Below are positions 33,001 to 44,749 of a stretch of DNA of 64,000 bases, one piece after another (positions within the stretch are counted from its first letter, which is position 1; every line of letters begins with the position of its first letter). The notes under the pieces are model-generated. The model searched no databases. It worked only from the letters and a program-made list of their open reading frames with translations, and was not told where the DNA came from. The stretch is from CAWJJM01 sp963843275. GTDB lineage: Bacteria > Acidobacteriota > Thermoanaerobaculia > Multivoradales > JBCCEF01. Position numbers and translations under genes: made by a program. Location: assembly GCA_963843275.1 (NCBI GenBank), contig CAWJJM010000002.1, positions 1 through 64,000 on the forward strand, read 5' to 3'.

Positions 33001-36000
33001 GCGACCTGCTGTTCCTCGGGCGCTTCGACGACCAGGTCAAGCTGCGCGGCTTCCGCATCGAGCTCGGCGAGGTGGAGGCGGCGCTCGCGGCGCTGCCCGG
33101 CGTCGAGGAGGCGGCGGCCGCGGTGGACGATCAGGGAGCGCGGCTGATCGGCTACGTCGCCGGCCCCGCGGCGACGGACGGCGCGACGGCGCGGGCGGCG
33201 CTCGCCGAGCGGCTGCCGGCCTATCTGGTGCCGGCGGCGATCGTCCGCCTCGACCGCCTGCCGCGCACCCCGAACGGCAAGGTCGACCGCGCGGCGCTGC
33301 CCGCCCCCGGCGCCGACGACCTCGGGGAGGGGGCCCCGGCGCGGCAGGCCGACCCCATCGAGGAGATGCTCGGCGCCCTCTGGGAGGAGGTCCTCGGGGT
33401 CGAGCGCGCCGCGCCGGGCCACGACTTCTTCGCCCTCGGCGGCCACTCGCTGCTCGCCGCCCGGCTGCTCGCCCGCATCCGCTCGACCTTCGCGGTGGAG
33501 CTGCCGCTGCGCACGCTGTTCGAGCACCCGCTCCTCGCCGACCAGGCCCGGGCGGTGCGCGACCGGCTCGCCAGCGGCGGAGCGGCGGAGCCCGAGCCGC
33601 CCCTGGTGCGGGTGCCGCGGGACGGGGCGCTGCCGCTCTCCTTCGCCCAGCGCCGCTTGTGGCTGCTCGCCCGCCTGGAGCCGGAGAGTCCGGCGTACAA
33701 CCTGTCGTCCACGGTGCGGCTGCGCGGGCCCGTCGACCCGGCGATCCTCCGCCGTGTCCTGCGGCGGGTCGCGGCACGCCACGAGGCGCTGCGCACCAAC
33801 CTGGTGAGCGGTCCGGAGGAGCCGGTCCAGGTGATCGCTCCCCGGCCGCGGGTGGGGCTGCCGGTGGTCGACCTGTCGGGCCTGCCCGCGGCGGGTGCGG
33901 CCGGGGATCGGCGGCGGGCCACCGCCCGGCGGCTGGTCGACGCGGAGGCCCTGCGACCCTTCGACCTGGGGCGTGGGCCGCTGCTGCGCGCCCTCCTGCT
34001 GCGCCTGGACCGCGAGGAGCACGACGCCCGCCTCACCCTGCATCACGCGGTCGGCGACGGGTGGTCGATGGGGATTCTCAACCGCGAGATCGGCACCCTC
34101 TACGCGGCCTTCGCCGCCGGCGGGGCGGATCCCCTCCCCGAGCTGCCGATCCAGTACGCCGACTACGCGGTCTGGCAGCGGCGGCGGCTGACCGGCGACC
34201 GGCTGCAGCGCCACCTCGAGTTCTGGCGCGGTTATCTCGCCGGGACGCCGGAGGCGTTCGACCTGCCGGCGGATCGCCCCCGGCCGCCGACGATGAGCGG
34301 CCGCGGCGGCCGCTGGCCGATGAGCCTCGGACCGGCGCGGCGCGCGGCCATCGCCGGGCTGGCGCGGCGCCGGCAGGCGACCGAGTTCATGGTTCTGCTC
34401 GCCGGCTTCGCCGCCCTCCAGGCGCGGTGGTCGGGCCAGTGCGACGTCGTCGTCGGCACCCCGGTGGCCCACCGCTCGCGGCCGGAGCTCGAAGGGTTGA
34501 TCGGCTTCTTCGTCGATACCCTTCCCGTCCGCGCCGAGCTGGCGGACACCGCCGGCCTGGGCGCCGCGGTGGAGCGGGTCCGCGAGTCGTTGCTCGCCGC
34601 CGCCGCCCACCAGGACCTGCCGTTCGAGCGGCTGGTGGAGGAGGTGAGCCCGCAGCGCGACCTGGCGCGGACGCCCCTGTTCCAGACCATGCTCACCCTG
34701 CAGAACCTGCCCTACGAGCGGCTCGAGCTTCCGGGCCTGACCCTGGAGCCGGTGCCCGCCACCGGGGGCACCGCCAAGTTCGACCTCGAGCTGCTGCTCT
34801 GGGACGCGCCGGACGGCGGTTTGGCCGGGGTCGCCGAGTACGCCACCGACCTGTGGGACGCGACCACCGCCGGGCGCTTCGTCCACCAGCTGGAAGGTCT
34901 CCTCGACCATGCCGTGGCACACCCCGACCGTCCGCTCTGGGAGCTGCCCCTGCTCGGCCGCGCGGAGCAGCACCAGGTGCTGCGCGAGTGGAACGACACG
35001 CGGACGGTGGACGCCTGGGACCGGCCCTTCGAGCAGCTCTTCGCGGCGCACGCCGCGCGGCGGCCCGAGGCGGTGGCCGCGGTCGCCGGCGACGACGAGC
35101 TGACCTACGGCGAGCTGGGCCGCAGGAGCGGCTCGATCGCCGCCGCCCTGGCGCGCCGCGGGATCGGTCCGGAGTCGGTGGTCGCGCTGCTCTTCGACCG
35201 CGGCATCGACCTCGTCGCGACGATCCTCGGCGTGCTCGAGGCGGGGGCCGCATGGCTGCCTCTCGACCCGCTCCACCCGGCGGCCCGCTGGACCCAGGCC
35301 GTGGAGCGCAGCGGCGCCGCGCTGGTGGTCGTCGGCGAGCCCCACGAGGCGGAGCTCGCCGCGGCGCTGGCCGAAGTGGCGCCCGCGCGGCGGCCCCAGG
35401 CGGTCGCCTGCGGGGAGCTCGGTGCCGCCGGCGACGCCTCTCCGGTGCCCCCGGCCGGCGGCTCCGGCGCCGTCCCCGGCGGCGGCGCGAGCCTCGCCTA
35501 CGTGATCTTCACCTCGGGCTCGACCGGGGTGCCGAAGGGAGCGATGGTGGAGCGGCGGGGGATGGAGAACCACCTGCTCGCCAAGGTGCTGGAGCTCGAC
35601 CTCGGCGAGGCGGACCGGGTGGCACAGACCGCGTCCCAGTGCTTCGACGTGTCGGTGTGGCAGATGCTGGCGCCCCTCGCCGTCGGCGGCCGGGTGCAGG
35701 TGATGCCCGACCCGGTGGCCCACGACCCGGCGCGGCTGCTCGACGCCGTGGACCGGGAGGGGATCACCGTGCTCGAGACGGTGCCCTCGATGCTGCGTGC
35801 GCTGCTGGAGGAGATCGAGCGGCGGGGAGCCTCGCGGCCGGCGCTGCGCGCGCTGCGCTGGATGATCCCCACCGGCGAGGCGCTGCCGCCGGACCTGTGC
35901 CGCGCCTGGCTCGCCCGCTACCCGCGGATCCCGCTGCTCAACGCCTACGGCCCGACCGAGTGCTCGGACGACGTCTCCCACGCGCGGATCGAGGCACCGC

Positions 36001-39000
36001 CCGCCCCGGCCGCCGCCTCGGTGCCGATCGGCCGCCCGGTGCCGAACCTGCAGCTCCACGTGGTCGACCGGCGGGGGCTGCAGGCGCCGGTCGGCGTGGC
36101 CGGCGAGCTGCGGGTCGGCGGCGTCGGGGTCGGCCGCGGCTATCTCGGCGAGCCGCGGCGCACCGCCGCGGTCTTCGTGCCGGATCCGTTCGCGACGGTT
36201 GCGGGCGCGCGGCTGTACGCCACCGGCGATCTTGCGCGAGCACGGCCGGACGGCAAGCTCGACTTCCTCGGGCGCCTCGATCACCAGGTCAAGATCCGCG
36301 GCGTCCGCATCGAACCGGGCGAGGTCGAGGCCGTGCTCGCGCGCCATCCGGCGCTCGCCGACGCCGCCGTCGTGGCGCGCCGCGACCCCGGCGGCGAGCT
36401 GGCCCTGGTCGCCTACGTCGTCCCCCGGGAGAGCGGCGGGCTGGCGCTGGCCGCGCTGCGCGCCGAGCTGCGGTCCGAGCTGCCCGACTCCATGATCCCG
36501 GCCGCCTTCGTCGAGCTCCCGGCGCTGCCGCGCACGCCCAACGGCAAGCTCGACCGCGCCGCCCTGCCCGCACCGGAGCTGCGCAGCGAGCCGGGGTCCG
36601 GAGCGCCGCGCACGCCGCTGGAGGAGCTGCTGGCGGCGCTGTGGGCGGACCTCCTCGGGGTCGAGCGGGTGGGCAGGGAGGACGACTTCTTCGCCCTCGG
36701 TGGCCACTCGCTGCTCGCCACCCGGCTGCTCGGCCGGATCGTCGACGCCTTCGGGGTCGAGATCCCGTTGCGGGAGCTCTTCGCCGCGCCGACCGTCGCC
36801 GGCCTCGGCGAGCGCCTCGACGGCGAGCTGCGGCGCGGCCTGCCGGTGCGCCTCCCCGAGCTGCGGCCGGTCCCCCGCGACGCCGACCTGCCCCTCTCCT
36901 TCGGCCAGCAGCGGCTCTGGTTCCTCGACCGGCTCGAGCCGGGGAGCGCGGCCTACAACATGGGCGCCGTCGTCGGTCTCGACGGGCCGGTCGATGCCGG
37001 CCGGCTGGCGGCGACCCTGGCCGAGGTGGTCCGGCGCCACGAGTCGCTGCGCACGACCTTCACCACCCGCGAGGGCCGGCCGGTGCAGGTCGTCCACCCG
37101 CCACCGCCGCCGTCGTTGCCGCGCATCGATCTCTCGGCCCTGCCCGACGGCCGGCGCGAGATCGCCGCCGAGCGCCTGTCGGCGGCGGAGGGAAGCCGAC
37201 CGTTCGACCTGCTGGCCGGACCGCTGCTGCGCGTTCGCCTGCTGCGTCTGGCCGCGGACCGGTTCCGGCTGCTCTTCACCGTCCACCACGTCGTCGCCGA
37301 CGGATGGTCGATGGGGGTGCTGGTCCGTGAGGTCGGCAGCCTCTACCGCTCGCTGGCCGCCGGGGAGGCGCCGTCGCTGCCGGAGCGGACGGTGCAGTAC
37401 GCCGACTTCGCGGTGTGGCAGCGGGGATGGCTGCGCGGGGAGGCCCTCGAGCGGCTCCTCGGCCACTGGCGCGAGCGGCTCGCCGGGGCGCCGGAGCTCC
37501 TCCAGCTGCCGTACGACCGGCCGCGGGGCGCGGTGCTGCGCTCGGCGGGACGAACCGAGACCTTCCGGATTCCGGAGCCGGCCGCCGCGGCCCTCGATGC
37601 GGTGGCCCGCCGGGGCGGCGCGACGCCGTTCATGGCCCTGGTGGCGGCCTTCGCCGCGCTCCTGCGGCGCTACAGCCGGCAGGACGACGTCGTCCTGGGC
37701 ACCCCGGTCGCCAACCGCGAGCACAGCGAGCTGGAAGGGATGATCGGCTTCCTGGTCAACACCCTGGTGCTGCGCCTCGACCTCGCCGGCGACCCGTCGT
37801 TCGACGGGCTGCTGGCGCGGGTGCGGGAGGTCGCCCTGGACGCCCACGCGCACCGCCACGCCCCGTTCGAGGCGATCGTCGAGAGCCTGGGGATCGAGCG
37901 CGACCTGAGCCGCACGCCGGTGTTCCAGGCGATGGTCGTCCTCCAGAACACGCCGGAGGAGGAGCTCGACCTCGCCGACGTCAGGCTGAGCGGCTTCGAG
38001 TTCCGCAACGCTTCGGCGAAGTTCGACCTGTTGCTGGCCTTCCGCCGCTCCGAGTCCGGGTACCTCGGTTCCCTCGAGTACCGGCGCGAGCTGTTCGACC
38101 GGACGACGATCCGCCGCTTCCTCGGCCACCTCCAGCGAGCTGATCGCCACCGCCGCCGCCGATCCCGCCGCCCCCCTCGCCGCGCTGCCGCTGGTGTCCG
38201 CGGCGCAGGCCCAGCAGGTGCGGGTGGAGTGGAACGACACCGCCTGCCGCTGCCCCTGGGAGCCGGCGTTGCACCGGCTCTTCGCGGGCCAGGCCGGGCG
38301 GACGCCGGAGGCGGTCGCGGTGGAGATCGAGGGCGGCTCGCTGACCTACCGCGAGCTCGACCGGCGCAGCGACCGGCTGGCCCGGCGGCTGGGCGCCCTG
38401 GGCGTCGGCCCGGACACGCCGGTCGGGGTCTGCGCCGAGCGCTCCCTCGAGCTGCCGGTGGCGCTGCTCGCCGTCCTCAAGGCCGGCGGCGCCTACCTCC
38501 CCCTCGACCCCTCCTATCCTGCCGAACGGCTCACCGACATGGTCCGCGACGCGGGCGCCCCGGTGGTCCTGGTGCAGCAGGGGATGGCGAACCGGTTCGA
38601 CCCGGGCGAGGCGCGCGCGGTGCCCCTGGAGGAGGGCGGCGGGCCGGCGGACGGTGCCGCCGCCGAGCCCCCCTGGCGCCCGCCGGCGGTGCACCCGGAC
38701 CAGCTCGCCTACGTCATCTACACCTCGGGCTCGACCGGGCGGCCGAAGGGCGCGATGAACACCCACCGGGCGATCGTCAACCGGCTGTGGTGGATGCAGG
38801 AGGCCTACCGTCTCGGCCCGGACGACCGGGTCCTCCAGAAGACGCCGTTCAGCTTCGACGTCTCCGTGTGGGAGCTGTTCTGGCCCCTGGTCACCGGCGC
38901 GCGCATGGTGCTCGCCCGGCCGGACGGGCATCGGGACAACGCCTACCTGGTCCGCCGCATCCGCGAGGCGCGGATCACCACGCTGCACTTCGTCCCGTCG

Positions 39001-42000
39001 ATGCTCCAGCCGTTCCTCGAGGAGGAGGGGGTGGACCGGCTCCCCGCGCTGGCCCGCGTGGTGTGCAGCGGCGAGGCGCTGCCGGCGGCGACGGTGCGCC
39101 GGTTCTTCCAGCGCTGCGGCGCCGAGCTCCACAACCTGTACGGCCCCACCGAGGCGGCGGTCGACGTCACCGCCTGGCCGTGCACTCCCCTCGACGGCGA
39201 GCGGGGCGTGCCGATCGGAAGGCCGATCAGCAACCTGGGGGTCTGGGTGGTCGACGAGCACGGCGCCGTCGCGCCGCCCGGGGTGCCGGGGGAGCTGATG
39301 ATCGGCGGCGCCGGGCTCGCCCGCGGCTACCTCGGCCGGCCGGCCCTCACCGCCGAGCGCTTCGTCCCCGACGGTCTCGGCGGCGAGCGGGGAGCCCGCC
39401 TCTACCGCACCGGCGACCTCACCCGCCACCGGTCCGACGGCGCGGTGGACTTCCTGGGGCGCCTCGACCACCAGGTCAAGGTGCGAGGATTCCGCATCGA
39501 GCTCGGCGAGATCGAGGCCGCCCTCGCCGACCTGCCCGAGGTGGCGGAGTCGGCGGTGCTGGCGCGGGACGACCTGCCCGGGGGCACCCGCATCGTCGCC
39601 TACGCGGTTCTCCGCGACGGTCGCCAGGGGGCGGTGGAGGAGCTGCGGGCCGCGCTCTCCCGGCGGTTGCCGGACCACATGCTCCCGGGGCTGTTCGTCT
39701 TCCTCGACGCCCTGCCGTTGACGCCCAACGGCAAGCTCGACCGCCGGGCGCTCCCCCTCCCCGAGCTCGACCGCTCCGGCCTCGCCGCCGGCTTCGTGGC
39801 ACCGCGCACCCGCACCGAGGAGGTCCTCGCCGCGATCTGGTCCGAGGTGCTGGGGGTGGAGAGGGTGGGCGTGCACGACGGTTTCTTCGCGCTCGGCGGC
39901 GACTCCATCCTGACGATCCGGGTGATCGCCCTCGCCGAGGCGCGCGGCCTCGAGCTGTCGGTGCCGCTCCTCTTCCGCCACCAGACCGTCGCCGAGCTCG
40001 CCGCCCGCCTGGCGAGCACGGGCGGCGAGTCCGCCGAGGGACTGGAGGCGCACCCGCCCTTCGCCTGGCTCGCGGCGGAGGACCGGGAGCGGCTGCCGGC
40101 GGGGCTCGACGACGCCTACCCGCTGACCCAGCTGCAGAGCGGGATGCTCTATCACCTCGAGCTGACCCCGGACGCGCCGCTCTACCACAACGTCAACAGC
40201 ATCCATCTGCGTGCCCCCTTCGCGGCCGCCGCCTTCCGCGCGGCGGTGGCGGCGGTGATCTCGCGCCATCCGGTGCTGCGGACCGGCTTCGCGCTGACCG
40301 GCTACTCCGAGCCGCTCCAGCTCGTCTGGCCCGAGGTCGAGCCGGCCGTCTCGGTGAGCGACCTGAGCGGCCTGGGAGCGGCCGAGCAGGAGGCGGAGAT
40401 CGGCCGCTTCGTGGCGGCCGAGGTGCACCGGCCCTTCGACCTCGCACGCCCACCGCTGCTGCGGTTCCACGTCCACCTCCGCGATGCCGCGACCTTCCAG
40501 CTCACCCTGGTCGAGAACCACGCCATCTCCGACGGCTGGAGCCTCCACCTCAACCTGGCGGAGGTCTTCGAGCACTTCCTCGCCCTCCTCGACGGCGAGC
40601 GGCCGCCGGTTTCCGGCGGCCCCGAGCTCCGCTTCGCCGACTACGTGGCGCTGGAGCGCAAGGCGGTCGGCTCGCAGGCCTCGCGGACGTACTGGCGCGA
40701 GCAGCTCGCCGGCGCCGCGCCCCTCGAGCTGCCGCGCTGGCCGGTGCCCGCCGGCCGCCGCCCCGGCGGGCTGCCGGTGGGCAACCTCGACGTGGCGGTG
40801 CGCGGCGACACCTTCAGCCGGCTGCGCGATCTGGCGCGGCGGCAGGCGGTGCCGCTGAAGAGCGTCCTCCTCGCCGCCCACCTGAAGGTCCTGTCGACGA
40901 TCACCGGCCGGCGCGACCTGGTCACCGGGCTCACCGTCCACGGCCGTCCCGAGGTCGCCGGCGGCGATCGCATGCGCGGTCTGTTCCTCAACACCCTGCC
41001 GTTCCGCATGCGCCTGGCGGGCGGCTCGTGGAGCGAGCTGGTCGCGGCGGCGTTCGCGGCGGAGCGGGAGCTGCTGCCGCACCGCCGCTATCCGATGGCG
41101 GCGATCGAGGAGGAGATGGGCTTCGGACGCCCCCTGTTCGAGGTCTCCTTCACCTTCGTCGACTTCCATGCCGTCGGCTCGCTGCTGCGGTCGCGGCGGA
41201 TCGAGGTGCTCGGCTTCCGCCGGTCCGAGGCGACCAACTTCCCGCTCGCCATCCTCTTCCAGATGGCCCAGACCGGCGACGGTTTCACCCTGCAGATCGA
41301 GCACGACCCGGAGCGGGTCCCGGCGGAGCGGGCGCGGGCGATCGCCGGCTACTACCTCGCCACCCTCGATGCCCTCGCGGCGGCGCCCGAGGCGGCCCAC
41401 GGGAGCTTCTCGGCGCTGCCCGCCGCCGAGCGCCACCGCCTGCTCGCCGACTGGAACCCCGCGGCCGGCAGGACGCTGCAGTGGCCGCCGACGCTGGACG
41501 GCATGGTGCGGCGGCAGACGGCGCTGAGCCCGGAGGAGGCGGCGGTGTCGTGGGAAGGGGGGAGCTGGAGCTACGGCGAGCTGGCGGCGCGGGCGTCGGG
41601 GGTGGCGGCTCGCCTGCGGCGTGCCGGGGTGCGCCGGGGGGACCGGGTGGGGGTGTGCGTGGCGCGGTCGCCGGAGATGGTGGCGGCGCTGCTCGGGGTG
41701 CTGGAGGCGGGTGCGGCGTGGGTGCCGCTGGACCCGGGATACCCGGTGGAGCGGCTGCGCCGGATGCAGCAGGACGCGTCGCCGTCGGCGCTGCTGGTGG
41801 CGCAGGCGGGCCTGCCGGCGGGCCTGGAGGCGGGCGGCGTGCCGCTGGTCGACGCGTCGGGGGCCGAGGCGGAGGCGCCGCAAGCCGCGGCACCGGAAAC
41901 CGGCGGCGACGACCTGGCCTACGTCCTCTATACCTCGGGCTCGACGGGCCGGCCGAAGGGGGTGATGGTGCCGCACCGGGCGATCGTCAACCACACGGCG

Positions 42001-44749
42001 TGGATGGCCGAGGGGCTGGTCGGTCCGACGGACCGGGTGCTGGTCAAGACGCCGTTGGCCTACGACGCCTCGATCTGGGAGGTGTTCCAGCCGTTGGTGG
42101 TCGGCGCCACGGCCGTCCTCGCCCGGCCGGACGGCGAGCGCGAGCCCGCGTACCTGGTCGAGGCGATCCGGCGGCACCGCATCACGGTGGTCCAGTTCGT
42201 TCCCTCGGTGCTCGAGCTGGTGCTCGAGGAGGAGGGCGTCGCGCAGTGCTCCACGCTGCGCCGGGTGTTCGCCGGCGGCGAGCCCCTGACCCCGAGGCTG
42301 CGCCGGCTCTTCGCATCCCGCTGCGGCGCCGAGCTGGTCAACCTCTACGGGCCCACCGAGGCGGCCATCGACGCGACCTGGGAGCGCGCCGGGGCGGCCG
42401 ACGACGACGGCTGGCGCGGCGGGACGCCGATCGGCCGGCCGCTGCCGGAGGTGCGCGCCTTCGTGCTCGGCGACGGCGGGGATCTGGTGGCGCCCGGGTC
42501 TCCGGGGGAGCTCTACCTCGCCGGCGCGTCGCTGGCGCGGGGCTATCACCGCGACCCGCGGCGCACGGCGGAACGGTTCGTCCCGGACCCGCTCTCGGCG
42601 CGGCCCGGCGACCGCCTCTACCGGACCGGCGACCGGGTTCGCCACGACGGCGACGGCACCCTCGTCTACCTCGGTCGCCTCGATGGCCAGATGAAGGTCG
42701 CCGGAGTCCGCCTGGAAGCGGGGGAGATCGAGGCGCTGCTGCAGCAACATCCCGCGGTGCGGCAGGCGGCCGCGGCGGCGGTTCCCTTCGGCCCCGCGGT
42801 CGCCGGCGGTACGCCGACGTTGCGTCCGGTCGCCTGGGTGGTGCCGGTGGACCTCGCGGTGCCCGCCGACGAGCTCGAGAAGGACCTGCGGGCGCACCTG
42901 GAGAGGTCTCTGCCGCCGGCGTCGGTGCCGGCCCGGATCCTCCGCCTGGAGGCGATGCCGCTGGGCCCGGCGGGCAAGCTCGACCGTGCGTCCCTGCCGC
43001 GGCCGGTCCTCGAGACGGAGGGTCCCGGCGGCGCGACGGCGCCCCGCAGCGCCGTCGCGGAGCTGCTGGCCGGCCTGTGGATGGAGGTGCTCGGGATCCG
43101 CGAGGTGCCCGACGGCACCTCGTTCTTCGCCCTCGGCGGGCACTCCCTGTCCGCCATGCGGCTCGCCTCCAGGATCCGCCGGACCTTCGGGGTCGACGTG
43201 CCCCTGGTGCGGGTCTTCGAGGCGGCCGACCTGCACCGCATGTCCGAGGCGGTCGACGAGGCGCTGCGCGCCGACGAGGGCACGGCCGCGCCCCCGGTGC
43301 GGCCGGTGGAGCGGCGGAGCCGGCGGCCTTCCCCTGTCCTTCGCCCAGGAACGGCTCTGGTTCCTCGAGCAGCTCACCGGCGAGCGCGCCCTGTTCGTCA
43401 TCCCGGCGTCGGTCCGGCTGCGCGGGCCGCTCGACGCCGGCGCCGTGGCCGCGGCGCTGGCCGCGGTCGAGCGGCGCCACGAGATCCTGCGCACGCGGAT
43501 CGTCGAGGAGGACGGCCGGCCGATGCAAGTGCCGGTCCCGCCGGGCCGGTTGCGGCTTCCATGCCTCGACCTGGGGTCGCTGCCGGCGCCTCGCCGGGAG
43601 ACGGAGGCGCGGCGCCTGGCCACCCGCGACGCCCGGCGTCCGTTCGACCTCGGCCGCGGGTCGCTGCTGCGAGCCGCGCTGGTCGCCCTGGGCGCGGAGG
43701 ATCACGTGCTGGTCCTCGCGGTCTCCCACCTGGCGAGCGACTTCTGGTCGATGCGGGTCCTGGTGCGCGAGCTCGCCGAGCTCTACCGCGCCGCCGGCGG
43801 AGCCGGGCAGGCCAGCCTCGCCCGCCTGCCGGTGCAGTACGCGGACTATGCGGCCTGGCAGCGCGACCACATGAGCGGCGACGTGCTGGCGCGGGAGGTC
43901 GCCTGGTGGCGGCAGCACCTGGCCGGCGCGCCGCCCCGCCTCGAGCTCGCCCCGCCGCCCTCCCGCGGCGGCGAGCGCTCGTACCGCGGGAGCTCCGAGA
44001 CGCTGCGCCTTCCCGCCGCGCTGGTCGCCGGGTTGCGGGAGCTCTGCCGGGCCGAGGGGGTCACCGTCTTCATGGCGGCCCTGGCCGCCTTCGAGGTCGT
44101 GCTCCACCGCCTCTCCGGGGCCACCGACCTGGTCATCGGCACCGACGTGGCCAACCGGGACCGGCTGGAGACCGAGGGGCTGATCGGGCTCTTCGTCAAC
44201 CAGCTCCCGCTGCGTGCCGACCTGTCGGGCGACCCGGCCTTCCGCGAGCTCCTCGCCCGCAGCCGGCGGGAGGCCCTGGCCGCCTATGCACACCAGGACC
44301 TGCCCTTCGACCGCCTGGTCCAGGCGATCCAGCCCGAGCGCAGCCTCGGCCACGCGCCGCTGTTCCAGGTCAAGTTCCACCTCGAGGCCGAGGAGCCCGG
44401 AAACCGGATCGAGTTCGGGGGGCCTGTCCTCGAGTCCTTCGAGGTGTCCACCGGCCTCGCCGAGCTCGACCTGATCTTCAGCCTCGGCGACACCGGGGAG
44501 GGCCTCGGTGGAACCCTCGTCTACAGCACCGACCTGTTCGACGCCGCCGCGGCCCGGGCGTTGCTGGCCGACTTCCAGAGCGTCCTCGAGCTCGCGATCG
44601 AGGACCCGGCAACGCCTCTGTCGCGGATCGCCGAGGCTCTCGCCGCAGCCGAACAGGACCGTCGTCTCCATCTCGAAGGCGAGCTGCTCGCGGCTCGCTC
44701 CAGAGCCCTTCGAACCACCCGCAAGCGGGTAACCGTGGACATCTCATGA
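27093..44749 (+). CDS. NRPS2: (C-A-T)x5 plus a C-terminal C domain
   Basis: About 5,885 residues after correction, the largest gene in the window. Modules 5-9 carry codes aminoadipate-like, unassigned, Dab/Dap-like, Ser and Gln, then an extra C domain closes the protein. ATG 27093 overlaps the NRPS1 stop (ATGA). The N-terminus (about 30 residues before FAQQRIWLLDRL) is a short linker or docking region. Only two frame breaks are needed, near 38140 and 43312, so this is the cleanest of the synthetases. It ends at TGA 44747-44749, overlapping the ATG of NRPS3, with a basic tail (RTTRKRVTVDIS) after the last C domain. Confidence 0.9.
27190..30380 (+). other. Module 5 of NRPS2: C-A(Lys2/aminoadipate-like)-T
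   Basis: C domain HHAVADG at about 27595. The A domain departs from all others here: LSGLSHDPLQRDVFTPL replaces the usual FDxSVW block, followed by VNLYGATETQRALSYF and later VWPIGGGMEDTQLLV. These match fungal-type alpha-aminoadipate reductase (Lys2) adenylation domains. The code DPRNFVLRAK is close to Lys2's DPRHFVMRAK. Lys2 activates the side-chain carboxylate of aminoadipate; whether this module does so is unknown. It is followed by a carrier (FFALGGHSLL, about 30229) and a normal C domain, not a reductase. Confidence 0.78.
30420..33570 (+). other. Module 6 of NRPS2: C-A(unassigned)-T
   Basis: C domain HHIAIDG at about 30832. The A domain is also atypical: FDSSVAVLFWTLSTGGALV, VTHWLGVPSLYSF and YNEYGPTEGSVW give DSALVAEVWK, for which I cannot name a substrate. 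It has a small, partly hydrophobic pocket with Glu at position 322. Carrier FFALGGHSLLA at about 33427. Confidence 0.78.
33625..36835 (+). other. Module 7 of NRPS2: C-A(Dab/Dap-like)-T
   Basis: C domain HHAVGDG at about 34042. A code DVWEITADDK (FDVSVW, LETVPSM, WMIPTGEA, NAYGPTECSDD). It is nearly the diaminobutyrate code DIWELTADDK. Glu278 plus two Asp at 330-331 fit a short diamino acid, so Dap is also plausible given the SbnA homologue. Carrier FFALGGHSLLA at about 36687. Confidence 0.78.
36880..40025 (+). other. Module 8 of NRPS2: C-A(Ser)-T with GGDS carrier
   Basis: C domain HHVVADG at about 37285. A code DVWHVSLVDK, a standard Ser code (FDVSVW, LHFVPSM, VVCSGEA, HNLYGPTEAAVD). The carrier motif is FFALGGDSILT (about 39884), not the usual GGHS. 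One frameshift near 38140 at the end of the C domain. Confidence 0.82.
40100..43275 (+). other. Module 9 of NRPS2: C(unusual clade)-A(Gln)-T
   Basis: The C domain belongs to a distinct clade (DAYPLTQLQSGMLYH, VPLKSVLLAAHLKVLS, GLFLNTLPFRMRL) and its active site reads ENHAISDGWS (about 40515), Asn for the first His. It follows the Ser-loaded GGDS carrier. A code DAWQFGLIDK is Gln. The A domain's N-terminal half (41483-41992) is nearly identical to those of modules 10 and 11; its substrate-binding half is not. Carrier FFALGGHSLSAM at about 43123. Confidence 0.82.
41483..41992 (+). repeat. A-domain N-terminal half shared with modules 10 and 11
   Basis: About 510 bp from CCGCCGACGCTGGACGG to the GCGATCGTCAACC segment match the equivalent parts of 46121-46640 and 49320-49840 almost base for base, including third codon positions. 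Similarity falls sharply after AIVN (HTAWMAEGLVG here, RLLWMQETWPL in the others), indicating recombination or gene conversion. Confidence 0.8.
43330..44640 (+). other. C-terminal condensation domain of NRPS2
   Basis: A complete C domain (LSFAQERLWFLEQL to the SRIAEALAAAEQ region) after the module 9 carrier, with no A or T behind it in this protein. The active site reads SHLASDFW at about 43724: catalytic second His and Asp kept, first His is Ser and the final Gly is Phe, as in the starter C domain of module 1 (HHLVADFW). It probably performs the module 10 condensation in trans with NRPS3, whose own first C domain lacks the catalytic His. Confidence 0.8.

Noticed and set aside
27045..38240. 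A 3,700-codon open frame on the minus strand opposite NRPS2 (and similar long antisense frames elsewhere)
   Set aside because: Very high GC suppresses stop codons in all frames; the translation is low-complexity, without domains, and mirrors the codons of a well-supported NRPS gene.
40100..41450. Module 9 C domain as an epimerisation domain
   Set aside because: It is directly followed by an A domain with no other C domain between, so it must perform condensation; the E-type second half was not seen.
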